DNA of 64,000 nt, from assembly GCA_963738575.1 (NCBI GenBank), contig CAVTWY010000001.1, positions 248,001 through 312,000 on the forward strand, in the 5' to 3' direction. The position numbers were made by a program, and so were the translations under genes. The notes beneath the pieces were generated by a model, which saw only the letters and a program-made list of their open reading frames with translations, was not told the origin of the DNA and did not search any database. The stretch is from CAVTWY01 sp963738575. GTDB lineage: Bacteria; Pseudomonadota; Gammaproteobacteria; Burkholderiales; Burkholderiaceae_C. Each line of letters begins with the position of its first letter. The first letter of the stretch is position 1. Of this stretch, positions 39,100 to 49,460 are shown one piece after another.

Positions 39100-40086
39100 T
39101 CATTCCAATTTTGCGCCTGAGGACTTCACCACCACAGCCCAGCGGCTGATTTCATCGCCCACGAAGCGGCCAAAGTCATCACCCCAAACGTTGGGCATTT
39201 CGGTGCCCAGGCCGTTCCAAGCCGACTTGATTTCAGCGGAGTCAAAGGCTTTTTTCATTTCGGCCTGCATGGCAGCAATCGCCTCTTTGGGCGTGCCCTT
39301 GGGCGCCCACAAGCCGTACCAGGTGGCCACCTTGTATTGCGGCGCGCCACCGTCTTTGGCGGCTGGCACATTCGGGAACCCCGGCGCCGGTTTGTCGGCG
39401 GCCACTGCAATGGCGCGGATGCGGCCACTCTTGATGTGCGTGGCCGACGAACCCAAACCGTCAAACATCATGTCAACTTGGCCCGCAATCAGGTCGGACA
39501 GGGCGGGCCCAGCGCCGCGGTACGGAATGTGGGTGATGAACGTTTTGGTTTGCAGCTTGAACAGCTCACCCGCCAAGTGGTGAGACGTGCCATTGCCTGC
39601 CGACCCGTAGTTGAATTTGCCGGGGTTCTTGCGAATCAAGTCCAGCAACTCGGGCAGGGTGGTGGCGGCCACCTTGCTTGGGTTGACCACGATGACCTGC
39701 GCCACGTTGGAAATCAAACCCACGGGCACGAAGTCTTTCTGGATGTCGTAATCCAACTTGGGGTACATGGCGGGGGCGATGGCGTGGTGCACGGCGCCCA
39801 TGAAGTAGGTGTAACCATCGGGTGCAGCCCGCGAGGCCAAGCCCGCACCCAGCGTGCCACCTGCGCCGCCTTTGTTGTCGATGATGAACTGCTTGCCCGT
39901 GTTTTTGCTCATCGCAGCAAACAAGGGCCGTGCAAAGGCATCGGTGCCACCGCCGGCTGGAAACGGCACCACGATGGTGACGGGCTTGGCAGGCCAGGCC
40001 TGGGCCCACCCGATTGTGGGCACTGCTTGCGCCGCCACGGCTGCGCTCAACAACAACAAACGACGAACAAGTCGGATGGGTTTCAT
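39100..40086 (-). CDS. Bug-family (TctC-like) periplasmic solute-binding receptor
   Basis: A 328-residue receptor with a Sec-type signal peptide (RRLLLLSAAVAAQAVPTIGWAQA) and the Bug landmarks WPAKPVTIVVPFPAGGGTD, IDNKGGAGGTLGAG and GSAGNGTSHHLAGELFKLQ. It lies between malonyl-CoA decarboxylase (40 bases) and the PaiB-like gene (34 bases). In Burkholderiales such a position usually reflects binding of a substrate used by the neighbouring enzymes, so malonate or a related dicarboxylate is the best guess. Membrane components are not present. Confidence 0.88.
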   Translation of the reverse strand: MKPIRLVRRLLLLSAAVAAQAVPTIGWAQAWPAKPVTIVVPFPAGGGTDAFARPLFAAMSKNTGKQFIIDNKGGAGGTLGAGLASRAAPDGYTYFMGAVHHAIAPAMYPKLDYDIQKDFVPVGLISNVAQVIVVNPSKVAATTLPELLDLIRKNPGKFNYGSAGNGTSHHLAGELFKLQTKTFITHIPYRGAGPALSDLIAGQVDMMFDGLGSSATHIKSGRIRAIAVAADKPAPGFPNVPAAKDGGAPQYKVATWYGLWAPKGTPKEAIAAMQAEMKKAFDSAEIKSAWNGLGTEMPNVWGDDFGRFVGDEISRWAVVVKSSGAKLE

Positions 40087-40126
40087 GGTGTGTTTCAACT
40101 CCTGGTTTGCCGTGAGATCGTCGCAC

Positions 40127-41434
40127 TCAAATGAGTGCAGACAATGCGCGCGAATGTACAACGTGACCGTCCACAAATCGATCATGGCAACGCTCGATGC
40201 GGTTTAAATCGTATAGGTAGTTCACCATCAAGCCTGAGGATTGTTTCAATCCCTTGCCAGACGGATTGGCGTTGGCGTTCAGTCGCTCCAGGCGCGCGCC
40301 GTTGTCCAGGTGAAACCTCGCAACCTGGTCGCCCTGGGCAGTGGGCGACAGGTAGACAAGGTAAATCGCAGCCAAGCGCCACAGGGCGTGGTGCACGGCG
40401 CTCGGCATTTTTTGCAAAGACGCCGGTTGACTGAAGACGCTGAAGTCGCCTTGACAGGCGTGATGCAGGGCTCGCCGAGCCGCCTCAGCGCGATCGGCGC
40501 TTGCGCCCTTGAGCCCAGGCACGTCGGCAACGCCCTGCCATTGGGCCAGCCACGCCATGAAACCGGGGATCGGCGACAGCGTGCAAAAGGTCTTGAGTTG
40601 CGGCAGCTCGCGTTTGAGCTCGCTGGCCACGCGCTTGATCAAAAAGTTGCCCAGTGACACGCCCCGCAATCCGGGTTGACAGTTGCTGATCGAATAGAAA
40701 ACCGCCACCTTGAAATGCTCTGGGTCCAGCGGCGTGGACTTTTTGTCAATCAACGGTGCGATCGCGCCGGCCATCTCAGGCACGAGCGCGACCTCCACAA
40801 AAATCAGGGGTTCGTCAGGAAGCTGCGGGTGGAAAAACGCAAAACAGCGTCGGTCAGGCTGCAGGCGCCGACGCAAATCGTCCCAGCCATCGATCTGGTG
40901 CACGGCCTCGTGGTGAATGATTTGCTCCAACAGTTGCGCGGGTGAGTTCCAATCGACGCGCCGCATTTGCAGAAAACCTGAGTTGAACCAGCTGGAAAGT
41001 AGGTGCAGCAGGTCGGCCTCGACGGCCCCCAGTTGCGGTTGCTTGGGCAAGCGTTCAAGCAACAAACGCCTCAGTCTGACGATGGCGGCCGTGCCGCCCG
41101 GGGCGCGGTTGAGGCGTCTGAACAACTCTTGACGCGGTGGCTCGGTTGCGGCTGTCAACGCCATCAGCGTTTGTGCACCGGGTGCCGCGGCGTAGGCTTC
41201 GGCGCACGCCAGCACCCTTTTGGGGTCGGGGCTGAAGTCCCTGGCCAAGGCATCAAAAAAGCGCGCACGCTGCTCGTCGCTCAACGCGTCGATGCGGGCT
41301 GCGATGTTCAAGGCAATGGCGGGCCCGTTCGCCTCCCCGCGCTCTGAAAGAAGGCGTCGGCACTCTGTCAACAAAGTGCGCAGCGCGTGATCTTGGCTGA
41401 GACGCCGGGCTTTGGACTTGATTTCATCAAACAT
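40127..41434 (-). CDS. malonyl-CoA decarboxylase
   Basis: Converts malonyl-CoA to acetyl-CoA and CO2. The 435-residue protein has the helical N-terminal oligomerisation region and the GNAT-like catalytic domain of the MCD family (PF05292). FCTLSPIPGFMAWL, holding the conserved Ser region, HHEAVHQIDGWDDLRRRL and FHLDNGARLERLNANAN are present, followed by SGLMVNYLYDL near the end. The start at 41434 gives MFDEIKSKARRL. It is the first gene of a six-gene minus-strand operon running to the isomerase at 35.5 kb. Confidence 0.92.
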   Translation of the reverse strand: MFDEIKSKARRLSQDHALRTLLTECRRLLSERGEANGPAIALNIAARIDALSDEQRARFFDALARDFSPDPKRVLACAEAYAAAPGAQTLMALTAATEPPRQELFRRLNRAPGGTAAIVRLRRLLLERLPKQPQLGAVEADLLHLLSSWFNSGFLQMRRVDWNSPAQLLEQIIHHEAVHQIDGWDDLRRRLQPDRRCFAFFHPQLPDEPLIFVEVALVPEMAGAIAPLIDKKSTPLDPEHFKVAVFYSISNCQPGLRGVSLGNFLIKRVASELKRELPQLKTFCTLSPIPGFMAWLAQWQGVADVPGLKGASADRAEAARRALHHACQGDFSVFSQPASLQKMPSAVHHALWRLAAIYLVYLSPTAQGDQVARFHLDNGARLERLNANANPSGKGLKQSSGLMVNYLYDLNRIERCHDRFVDGHVVHSRALSALI

Positions 41435-41718
41435 GATGGGTGTCGATCCGCTGGATGGAAAGAGGGGCAGACACCCGGACGTGTAAGAGCCCTCGACAGT
41501 GAAAGTATCCACGAACCAACGTTCTCGACCTGCATCGCATTGGCGTGGCGAACCCGCCCCAGCCAAGGGCGCGCTGTGTTTAAGTGAATCTACCTTACCC
41601 GGGTTAGCGCTAGGACTGCACGCCGGTTCATTGCAGTGGAATAGACGAAGACGCTTCGCGTGCCGCCGAGTGCCATCGCGTGCCACCGTTTGACCGAGCT
41701 AACTGGAATCTACTCACC
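41435..41718. promoter_or_regulatory. divergent promoter region between malonate operon and second Liv operon
   Basis: This 284-base gap has no convincing gene. It must carry promoters in both directions. A 14-base near-palindrome, CTTACCCGGGTTAG, lies at 41594-41607 and has one mismatch between arms; it is a possible regulator site. No terminator or RNA structure stands out. Confidence 0.4.
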
Positions 41719-42921
41719 ATGACGAAACGCTGCCTATTTTCAAGTTTGGGGTTGGGGGTAGTAGCCATTGCCTTGGGCAGCGCAACCACGCTCGCAGCCG
41801 CCGCAGGCGAAATCCGCATCGCACACATTTACAGCAAAACCGGGCCGCTGGAGGCTTACGGCAAGCAAACGGCGCAGGGCTTGAAGATGGGCCTCGAGTA
41901 CGCCACGGGCGGCACGATGATGGTGGGCGGCAAGAAGATCGTCTTGATCGAAAAGGACGATCAAGGCAAACCCGACCTGGGCAAGAGCCTCTTGTCCGCC
42001 GCGTACAACGACGACAAGGTTGATTTGGCGATTGGCCCCACCTCCTCGGGTGTGGCACTTGCCATGCTGCCTGTGGCCGAAGAGTCCAAAAAGATCTTGA
42101 TCGTGGAGCCGGCAGTGGCCGACTCGATCACTGGCGACAAGTGGAACAAATACATCTTTCGCACGGGCCGCAACAGCTCACAAGACGCTATCAGCAACGC
42201 GGTGGCCCTTGACAAGGCGGGCATCAGCATTGCCACGTTGGCGCAAGACTACGCCTTCGGCCGTGACGGCGTGAAAGCGTTTAAAGAGTCCATCAAAAAC
42301 GCCAAGGTTGTGCACGAAGAGTACCTGCCCACCACCACCACCGACTTCACCGCCGGTGCCCAGCGCCTCATTGACAAGCTCAAAGACCAACCCGGTCGAA
42401 AGATCATTTGGATCATTTGGGCGGGCGGTGGCGGCAACCCCTTCAAGATCACCGACCTTGACTTGAAGCGCTACAACATCGAAATCGCCACCGGGGGCAA
42501 CATCTTGCCCGCCATGGCGGCTTACAAGCAGTTCCCTGGCATGGAAGGCTCCACTTACTACTACTTTGGGATTCCCAAAAACGCGGTGAACGAAGCCTTG
42601 GTGGCGCGCCATTACAGCGAGTTCAAAAGCCCCCCTGACTTTTTCACTGCCGGTGGCTTTGCCGCTGCCATGGCAGCCGTCACAGCACTCAAAAAGACCA
42701 ACGGCGACACCAACACCAACAAGCTCATCACCGCCATGGAGGGCATGAGCTTTGAAACCCCCAAGGGCACCATGACCTTCCGCAAGGAAGACCACCAAGC
42801 GATGCAAAGCATGTACCACTTCAAAGTCAAGGTCGACCCAGCCTTTGCCTGGGGTGTGCCCGAATTGGTGCGCGAAATCAAAGCGTCAGAGATGAACGTC
42901 CCGATCCGCAACAAGCGTTGA
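41719..42921 (+). CDS. Liv-type periplasmic substrate-binding protein
   Basis: A 400-residue receptor of a second Liv-type importer. The signal peptide runs to about ATTLAAAAG and is followed by EIRIAHIYSKTGPLEAYGKQ. The type-I fold marks IGPTSSGVALAMLPVAEE and FGRDGVKAFKESIKNAKVV are clear. Its start is at the ATG at 41719. The frame is intact and the ATPase gene follows after six bases. It resembles receptors for short-chain amides, aromatics or hydroxyacids as much as amino-acid receptors, so the ligand stays open. Confidence 0.88.
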   Translation: MTKRCLFSSLGLGVVAIALGSATTLAAAAGEIRIAHIYSKTGPLEAYGKQTAQGLKMGLEYATGGTMMVGGKKIVLIEKDDQGKPDLGKSLLSAAYNDDKVDLAIGPTSSGVALAMLPVAEESKKILIVEPAVADSITGDKWNKYIFRTGRNSSQDAISNAVALDKAGISIATLAQDYAFGRDGVKAFKESIKNAKVVHEEYLPTTTTDFTAGAQRLIDKLKDQPGRKIIWIIWAGGGGNPFKITDLDLKRYNIEIATGGNILPAMAAYKQFPGMEGSTYYYFGIPKNAVNEALVARHYSEFKSPPDFFTAGGFAAAMAAVTALKKTNGDTNTNKLITAMEGMSFETPKGTMTFRKEDHQAMQSMYHFKVKVDPAFAWGVPELVREIKASEMNVPIRNKR

Positions 42922-42927
42922 TCAGGG

Positions 42928-43740
42928 TTGCTTGAGACCCAAGACCTCACCATCCGCTTCGGCGGGCACGTGGCGGTCGATCACGTCACGTGCAGCTTTG
43001 CGCCGGGCACGTTGACGGCCATCGTTGGCCCCAACGGTGCGGGTAAAACCACCTACTTCAACCTCATCTCGGGGCAGCTCACCCCCAGCGAGGGGCGGGT
43101 GCGGCTTGATGGCGAGGACATCACTTCTTTGTCGGCCCCGCGGCGCACGCACCGCGGTCTTGGCCGAGCCTTTCAACTGACCCAACTGTTTCCGCGCCTG
43201 ACGGTGCAAGAAAACTTGCGCCTTGCCGTGCAAGCCCGAGAGCAGGGGCGCAGCCGCGCGGCGTTGGGCGGCGCGCTCGATTTGTTTCGGGTGTGGCTTG
43301 ACGCCAAACCTTGGGCAGACGAAGCACGCAGCTTGCTTTCGCAGGTGCGCCTCACCGATCGCGCCGACGCCATCGCCGCCAGTTTGCCCCACGGCGATCA
43401 ACGCAAGCTTGAAGTGGGCATGTTGATGGCGCTCGACCCCAAGGTGTACATGTTTGACGAACCCACGGCGGGCATGAGTGTCGACGAGGTGCCCGTGGTG
43501 CTCGACTTGATCCGGGCCTTGCGCGCCAGGCGCGATCGCATCATTTTGCTGGTGGAGCACAAGATGGACGTGGTGAGCGAACTGGCCGACCGCATCGTGG
43601 TGCTGCACAACGGCCAGATGGTTGCCGACGGCGAGCCAGCAGCCGTGATCGCGTCGCCCGTCGTGCAGCAGGCCTACCTGGGTGGTGTGGTGAACGCACG
43701 CACCTGGAGCTGCCCATGCCTAACCCTATTTTGCAACTGA
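42928..43740 (+). CDS. livG: LivG-type ABC transporter ATPase
   Basis: The first ATPase of the second importer, 270 residues, starting at TTG six bases after the receptor stop. Walker A is GPNGAGKTTYFNLISG, the signature region ASLPHGDQRKLEVGMLMAL has the degenerate LivG form, and Walker B is VYMFDEPTAGMSVDE. The C-terminus overlaps livF by 25 bases. Confidence 0.92.
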   Translation: MLETQDLTIRFGGHVAVDHVTCSFAPGTLTAIVGPNGAGKTTYFNLISGQLTPSEGRVRLDGEDITSLSAPRRTHRGLGRAFQLTQLFPRLTVQENLRLAVQAREQGRSRAALGGALDLFRVWLDAKPWADEARSLLSQVRLTDRADAIAASLPHGDQRKLEVGMLMALDPKVYMFDEPTAGMSVDEVPVVLDLIRALRARRDRIILLVEHKMDVVSELADRIVVLHNGQMVADGEPAAVIASPVVQQAYLGGVVNARTWSCPCLTLFCN

Positions 43741-44453
43741 ACGGCGTGCACACGCACATCGGGGCGTTTCACATCCTGCATGGCGTCGATTTGACCGTTC
43801 CCGAGGGCGAGGTGACCATGCTGCTGGGGCGCAATGGTGCGGGCAAAACCACCACGCTTCGCACCATCATGGGCTTGTGGCCAGCGTCGAAGGGCGTCGT
43901 GCAGTTTCGCGGCAAGCCCATCCAAGGCAAGCCCACGCCCGATGTGGCGCAGCTTGGCATCGCGTACGTGCCAGAGAACATGGGCATCTTTGCCGATTTG
44001 ACGGTGGAAGAAAACATGGTGCTGGCCGCGCGTGCGGCTGCGCGGGCGTCAGCCTTGGACGCCGCAAGGCTGGATTGGATATTTGGCTTTTTTCCTGCTC
44101 TCAAAACGTTTTGGCAACACCCTGCAGGCAAGTTGTCAGGCGGGCAAAAGCAGATGTTGTCGGTGGCGCGAGCCCTCATCGAACCGCGGGCCTTGTTGCT
44201 GGTGGACGAGCCCAGCAAGGGCTTGGCCCCCGTCATCGTCAACAACCTGATCGCGGTGTTTCAGGAGCTCAAGCGCGAGCGCACCACCGTCTTGATGGTG
44301 GAGCAAAATTTCATGGTGGCCCAAGCGCTGGGCGACCACGTGGCAGTGGTCGACAACGGCCGTGTGGTGCACGCCGGTTCGATGCAAAAACTGGCCGATG
44401 ACAGCGGCTTGCAGCAACGCTTGTTGGGTTTGTCGCTGGGGGCGCATGCATGA
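43716..44453 (+). CDS. livF: LivF-type ABC transporter ATPase
   Basis: The second ATPase, 245 residues. Walker A is GRNGAGKTTTLRTIMG, the signature LSGGQKQMLSVARAL and Walker B LLLVDEPSKGLAPVI. It starts inside the end of livG and overlaps livH by four bases (ATGA). Confidence 0.93.
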   Translation: MPNPILQLNGVHTHIGAFHILHGVDLTVPEGEVTMLLGRNGAGKTTTLRTIMGLWPASKGVVQFRGKPIQGKPTPDVAQLGIAYVPENMGIFADLTVEENMVLAARAAARASALDAARLDWIFGFFPALKTFWQHPAGKLSGGQKQMLSVARALIEPRALLLVDEPSKGLAPVIVNNLIAVFQELKRERTTVLMVEQNFMVAQALGDHVAVVDNGRVVHAGSMQKLADDSGLQQRLLGLSLGAHA

Positions 44454-45487
44454 CGACGCGGCCCGCCATCGCCCCAACAGCACCGGCTGCGCTGGCCAAG
44501 GTCCGCTTTGACTGGGTGCCCGTTGCGCTGGTGCTGGCATTGATGGCGCTGGCCTTGCCGCTGGTGGGGTCGCCATCGTCTTGGGTCACGCTCACGGTGG
44601 CGGGGCTGGCCATGGGGCTTATCATTTTCATCATCGCGTCGGGGCTGACGTTGGTGTTTGGATTGATGGACGTGCTTAACTTTGGCCATGGTGTTTTCAT
44701 CGCCACGGGCGCCTTCGTTACCACGTCGGTGATGAGCCGCTTGGGCCACCTGACACAAAGTGGGTCGGTACTGCAAGCCTTGGGTGCCATTGGGCTGGCG
44801 GTGGTGGCCGCGATGGTGGTGGGCGGTCTGCTTGGTTGGCTGTTTGAACGCGTCATCGTGCGTCCTGTCTATGGCCAGCACCTGAAGCAAATCCTCATCA
44901 CGCTGGGTGGTGCCATCGTGGGTGAAGAGGTGATCAAGATGATCTGGGGCCCCTTGCAAATCCCGCTGCCCCTGCCCGATGCACTGCGAGGATCGTTCAT
45001 CGTGCCCATGGGGGGTGACAGCGCCGCCATTGCCAAGTACCGCGTGCTGGCGGTGGTGATCGGCTTGTTGGTGTTCGCTGTGTTGGCGTGGGTGCTTTCG
45101 CGCACCAAGGTTGGCTTGTTGGTGCGTGCCGGGGTGCAAGACCGCGAGATGGTGGAGAGCCTGGGCTACCAGGTCAAACGCCTTTTTGTGGGCGTGTTTG
45201 TTGCGGCCTCAGCACTGGCCGCGCTGGGTGGCGTGCTGTGGGGGCTGTACCAAGAGAATGTGTACCCCCAAATTGGCGGGCAGGTCAACACGCTGCTGTT
45301 CATCGTCATCATCATTGGCGGCCTTGGGTCCACGGTGGGGTGTTTTGTCGGTGCGTTGTTGGTGGGCTTGCTGGCCAACTACACCGGCTTTTTGGCGCCC
45401 AAGGTGGCGCTGTTTTCCAACATCGGTTTGATGGTGGCCATTTTGTTGTGGCGGCCTCGGGGGCTGTACCCCGTGACGCAGCGTTGA
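44450..45487 (+). CDS. livH: LivH-type ABC permease
   Basis: An inner-membrane permease of 345 residues with about eight to nine hydrophobic segments. VFGLMDVLNFGHGVFIATGA, the ERVIVRPVYGQHLKQILITL segment and GVQDREMVESLGYQVKRLF, the ATPase-coupling loop, are typical of LivH. It overlaps livF upstream and leaves four bases before livM. Confidence 0.92.
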   Translation: MTTRPAIAPTAPAALAKVRFDWVPVALVLALMALALPLVGSPSSWVTLTVAGLAMGLIIFIIASGLTLVFGLMDVLNFGHGVFIATGAFVTTSVMSRLGHLTQSGSVLQALGAIGLAVVAAMVVGGLLGWLFERVIVRPVYGQHLKQILITLGGAIVGEEVIKMIWGPLQIPLPLPDALRGSFIVPMGGDSAAIAKYRVLAVVIGLLVFAVLAWVLSRTKVGLLVRAGVQDREMVESLGYQVKRLFVGVFVAASALAALGGVLWGLYQENVYPQIGGQVNTLLFIVIIIGGLGSTVGCFVGALLVGLLANYTGFLAPKVALFSNIGLMVAILLWRPRGLYPVTQR

Positions 45488-45491
45488 GCCG

Positions 45492-46571
45492 ATGTACAAC
45501 CGCCTGCTTTCCCACGACATGCCGCGCAGCCGCTGGTTGGCTGCGCTGTTGCTTGTCGTGGTGGTGGGCTTGGCGCTGGCGCCGTTTTTGTTTCCGGGCA
45601 GCAAAGCCATGGGTGTGGCCGCCAAAGTTCTGGTGTTCATCCTGTTGGCGGCGAGCTTTGATTTGCTGCTGGGCTACACCGGTATCGTGAGCTTTGCCCA
45701 CACCATGTTTTTTGGCATTGGCGCTTATGGCGTCGCCATTGCCAGCACACGCTTGGGCGAGGGGTGGCTCGCGGTGGGGGCGGGCATGCTGGGCGCGCTG
45801 GCGCTCTCGATGGTGTTGTCGCTGGTGATTGGCTTGTTTTCGTTGCGGGTCAAAGCGATCTTTTACGCCATGATCACCCTGGCCGTGGCCAGTGCGTTTC
45901 AAACCCTGGCGTCGCAACTGTCCGAGATCACGGGGGGAGAGGACGGCCTTACGTTCAAAAACCCCACTTGGCTGAGCCCTTCCTTTGAGCCTTTTGAAGA
46001 CACCTTTTTGGGAGTCACCATCGACGGCAAGTTGTTCGCTTATTACGTGCTGTTCGTGGTGGTTTGCGTGCTCTTCTTGGCGTTGTTGCGCATCGTCAAT
46101 TCGCCCTTTGGGCGCGTGCTGCAGGCCATCCGCGAAAACGACTTTCGGGCTGAAGCCATCGGCTTCCAAACCGTGGTGTACCGCACCTTGAGCAATGTGT
46201 TGGCGGCCTTGTTTGCCTGCGTGGCGGGTGGGTTGCTGGCCCTTTGGCTGCGCTACACGGGTCCAGACACCACCCTGAGTTTTGAGATCATGCTCGACAT
46301 CTTGTTGATCGTCGTCATCGGTGGCATGGGCACGATGCACGGGGCGGTGATTGGTGCGGCGCTATTTGTCTTGGCGCAGAACTACCTGCAAGACCTTTTG
46401 AAGCTGGCAGGTGGCGCGGTGGAGTCGGTGCCTGTTTTGTCAGTGCTGCTATCACCCGACCGCTGGCTGTTGTGGTTGGGGGTGCTGTTCATCCTCTCTG
46501 TTTACCACTTTCCGCTTGGGCTGGTGGGCAAGTTGCGCACCAAGGCCTCGGCGCCGACCCAGGGCGATTGA
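45492..46571 (+). CDS. livM: LivM-type ABC permease
   Basis: The second permease, 359 residues, with LivM landmarks FDLLLGYTGIVSFAHTMFFG and AIRENDFRAEAIGFQ, the coupling loop. Unlike the importer at 24-28 kb it is a separate protein, not fused to an ATPase. It ends two bases before the stop of the convergent metallopeptidase gene. Confidence 0.92.
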   Translation: MYNRLLSHDMPRSRWLAALLLVVVVGLALAPFLFPGSKAMGVAAKVLVFILLAASFDLLLGYTGIVSFAHTMFFGIGAYGVAIASTRLGEGWLAVGAGMLGALALSMVLSLVIGLFSLRVKAIFYAMITLAVASAFQTLASQLSEITGGEDGLTFKNPTWLSPSFEPFEDTFLGVTIDGKLFAYYVLFVVVCVLFLALLRIVNSPFGRVLQAIRENDFRAEAIGFQTVVYRTLSNVLAALFACVAGGLLALWLRYTGPDTTLSFEIMLDILLIVVIGGMGTMHGAVIGAALFVLAQNYLQDLLKLAGGAVESVPVLSVLLSPDRWLLWLGVLFILSVYHFPLGLVGKLRTKASAPTQGD

Positions 46572-46573
46572 TG

Positions 46574-48592
<2,019 letters not shown>

Positions 48593-48765
48593 CGGGGCTC
48601 TTCGGGTCGGTGGAACGGAGAACAACAGAACCTTAGCATCCGCCGTGGCGTTTGGTGCAGGGTAAAACCAGCAGGCGCGCCCCGGGGCACACACCGTGTA
48701 AGCGCGAGGCAAGCGAAGCGGATTCAAAACTGCATTTTTTCATCCCGACTGTTTGACACGCCGCA

Positions 48766-48796
48766 GAAAACAAAAAGGCCCACGACAAGTGGGCCT
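48766..48796 (-). terminator. rho-independent terminator after the His-rich protein gene
   Basis: On the minus strand an 8-bp stem AGGCCCAC/GTGGGCCT with a 5-base loop is followed directly by TTTTTGTTTT, a textbook intrinsic terminator. A second perfect hairpin, GCAAGCGC/GCGCTTGC, lies at 48808-48828 between the stop of the His-rich gene and the terminator. Paralog B is therefore probably transcribed from its own promoter between 48593 and 48765. Confidence 0.82.
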
Positions 48797-48851
48797 CGCT
48801 GCAGGTTGCAAGCGCGTCATGCGCTTGCAAACATAACTCAATAAAGAAGCG

Positions 48852-49460
48852 TCATTTAGCAGGCATCGAAATGATCTTTTCGCCCGATGGCGTGGTCATC
48901 AATGCACCGCTGGGCTTGTGGTTCAAGGCGCCACTGCCCACTTTGAGGGCGATGGATTGCACGCTGAAGCGGCCTGCCTGCGACGTGGTGACATCGACGT
49001 ACTGCATGCCGTCGGCCTGGGCCGTGACAAACACGTCAACACTGGTGGCGCGGCCACGCGCCAGGGCGATCTCGCTGATGGCCGAGCCGTCAACGCGCGT
49101 GATGGTGGCACCTGCTGGTGCTTGAAGTTTGGCCGTTGCACCGTCGCCGTCGGCGGCGCCAAAGTTGATCGTGATGCGCGTGGGTTGGCCAATCGCGAAC
49201 GACTTGGGCGTGGTGGCTCGCATGGAAACACCCGAGCCATTGGGTTTTTGGCCCAGCGCAGCGTGAGATGACTTGTTGCCATGGGCTTTGTGGTCGTGCT
49301 TGGCCTTGTCGTTGGCGGTAGCGTGCTTGCCATGGGCTGCCTCGTCGTCGCACTTGGCCTGGGCATTGGAGCCCCAAAGCACGGCGCCTGTACCCACAAA
49401 CACCAATGACGCCAATGCCAGCAGTGAGCGTTTTACCTGGGGTTTGGTCATGGTTTTCAT
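48852..49460 (-). CDS. secreted protein with His-rich segment, function unknown
   Basis: A 202-residue exported protein. The signal peptide has a basic start (KPQVKR) and a hydrophobic core ending SNAQA. Residues about 36-68 are His/Lys/Ala/Asp-rich (EAAHGKHATAN, KHDHKAHGNKSSH), a potential metal-binding stretch. The C-terminal 120 residues are predicted beta-rich, with TTPKSFAIGQPTRITINFGA, RFSVQSIALKVGSG and an ending SGEKIISMPAK. I do not recognise a named family. The ATG overlaps the paralog A stop by one base (TGATG), so the two are translationally coupled and may work together; a metal-delivery or scaffold role is only a guess. Confidence 0.7.
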   Translation of the reverse strand: MKTMTKPQVKRSLLALASLVFVGTGAVLWGSNAQAKCDDEAAHGKHATANDKAKHDHKAHGNKSSHAALGQKPNGSGVSMRATTPKSFAIGQPTRITINFGAADGDGATAKLQAPAGATITRVDGSAISEIALARGRATSVDVFVTAQADGMQYVDVTTSQAGRFSVQSIALKVGSGALNHKPSGALMTTPSGEKIISMPAK

